Shown one piece after another: positions 63,435 to 64,000 of a DNA stretch of 64,000 nt. Under the pieces are notes generated by a model that was not told where the DNA came from, ran no database searches, and saw nothing but the letters and a program-made list of their open reading frames with translations. The position numbers were made by a program, and so were the translations under genes. Position 1 is the first letter of the stretch, and every line of letters starts with the position of its first letter. The stretch comes from Saccharomonospora marina XMU15 (GTDB lineage Bacteria; Actinomycetota; Actinomycetes; Mycobacteriales; Pseudonocardiaceae): the NCBI RefSeq assembly GCF_000244955.1, contig NZ_CM001439.1, positions 1,826,628 through 1,890,627 of the forward strand. The letters run 5' to 3'.

Positions 63435-64000
63435 TCACGCGGGCACGGACTCGGTGGCCCGCTCCCAGGCGCGGTGGCGGGCCAGCCGGTCGGTGAGCCG
63501 GGCGACGAAGTCGTCGGGCAGCGCCTCGCCCTCCGCGGTCGTGGTGATCACGCCACGGTCGTCCACCACCTCGGTGCTGTCGGCGAGCCGTTCGATGATC
63601 TCGCCGGTGCGAAGCAGTTCCATGCCGGACCCGAATGCCGCTACCGGTTTGGCGTGCTTGTAGGCCTCGGTGACGAAATGCACGGCGTAGCCGTCACGGG
63701 CAAGCGTGGCGGCGCTGTCCGGGCCTGATGCCACCACGACGGCGTCGTAGAGCACCGAGGCCATGGTGTTCAACGCCCTGTCCGCGGAGATGCCGCCGTC
63801 GGCGCCCGGTAGCTCCCCGTCGACGGGCGCGAGAACCTCGGCGACGACACCGTGCCGGTCGAGTGCCTCGACAAGGCGCCGCGTACCCGGGCCGTCGACA
63901 CCCGCGGCGGCCAGTACGGCGACCCTGCGGGTGTCCGCGCGGTCCATCGGCGCGTTCAGCTGTGACAGCGCGGGCGAGGAACGGCCGTGGTTCGGTGTGC
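63435..64000 (-). CDS. katE: Large-subunit (clade II) catalase, C-terminal part, 5' cut by window edge
   Basis: About 188 residues of the C-terminal end of an HPII-type catalase. The frame is open to base 64000; just inside the edge it reads HGRSSPALSQLN, the linker that follows the haem barrel in clade II catalases. The flavodoxin/GATase-like C-terminal domain follows: RRVAVLAAAGVDG, MASVLYDAVVVASG, HFVTEAYKHAKPVAAFGSG. This domain is found only in large-subunit catalases. The ATG at 63947 is internal, so a separate small gene is unlikely. Confidence 0.88.
   Translation of the reverse strand, partial: TPNHGRSSPALSQLNAPMDRADTRRVAVLAAAGVDGPGTRRLVEALDRHGVVAEVLAPVDGELPGADGGISADRALNTMASVLYDAVVVASGPDSAATLARDGYAVHFVTEAYKHAKPVAAFGSGMELLRTGEIIERLADSTEVVDDRGVITTTAEGEALPDDFVARLTDRLARHRAWERATESVPA

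Noticed and set aside
63435-63947. A separate DJ-1/PfpI-like gene of 170 residues
   Set aside because: The frame stays open to the window edge and upstream residues match the catalase linker, so it is the catalase C-terminal domain.

Overview
The window is chromosomal DNA of a high-GC Gram-positive actinobacterium. The base composition, GTG/TTG starts, Tat-secreted enzymes, ANTAR, PucR and LAL-type regulators, DtxR/IdeR-like iron boxes and ATGA-coupled operons all fit. Gene style suggests the Pseudonocardiales (Amycolatopsis/Saccharomonospora-like), but that family-level placement is inference. Genes are densely packed. I see no rRNA, tRNA, CRISPR array, insertion sequence or prophage. Both ends cut a gene: carbamate kinase on the left, the C-terminus of a large-subunit catalase on the right.

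Layout. (1) 1-4802: a catabolic run of carbamate kinase, a ring-opening amidohydrolase (barbiturase/cyanuric acid hydrolase family), an amidase-signature hydrolase and a class III CoA-transferase. It probably opens a barbiturate-like or triazine ring and processes the ureido product. (2) 4837-11184: three exported proteins on the minus strand (multicopper oxidase, YVTN beta-propeller, SoxB-like metallophosphatase fold) facing a membrane-bound LuxR regulator. (3) 11239-12784: a small methyltransferase and a GNAT. (4) 12827-24666: an ethanolamine permease divergent from a glutamine-synthetase-like ligase, gamma-glutamyl hydrolase, aldehyde dehydrogenase and SDR. These are followed by a terminator, a tandem glycine riboswitch and gcvP-gcvT-gcvH-glyA. 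Read together, ethanolamine is gamma-glutamylated, oxidised to gamma-glutamylglycine, hydrolysed to glycine, and the glycine is cleaved. A FadR-type GntR regulator follows.

(5) 25575-31898: two DtxR/IdeR-like iron boxes precede a one-piece adenylation-carrier-membrane acyltransferase protein and a ferric iron ABC transporter (FbpABC type). This is the least conventional assembly in the window. (6) 31862-39544: O-methyltransferase, ferredoxin-reductase-like flavoprotein, YrhK-like protein, Bcr/CflA MFS exporter, PucR regulator, an ANTAR/receiver pair and an LCP ligase. (7) 39755-45342: a LAL regulator, a TPR-like protein, a MerR regulator fused to two beta-clamp (DnaN) domains with a recognisable 19-bp-spacer promoter, and a lactate 2-monooxygenase-type FMN enzyme. 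(8) 45391-50964: HrpA helicase convergent with a short family A polymerase.

(9) 51146-56156: a secreted Ig-like protein, an operator-controlled acyl-CoA synthetase, a truncated XRE regulator, a roughly 700-bp stretch that looks like gene decay, and a secreted subtilase. (10) 56239-64000: SDR, histidine phosphatase-fold protein and SMP-30-like protein, then a GMC oxidoreductase-TetR pair with a palindromic operator, a siderophore-interacting protein behind a third iron box, a class C beta-lactamase-fold hydrolase, and the catalase fragment.

Starts were moved from the longest possible reading frame wherever a ribosome-binding site or the family N-terminus argued for it. Each such case is explained in its entry.
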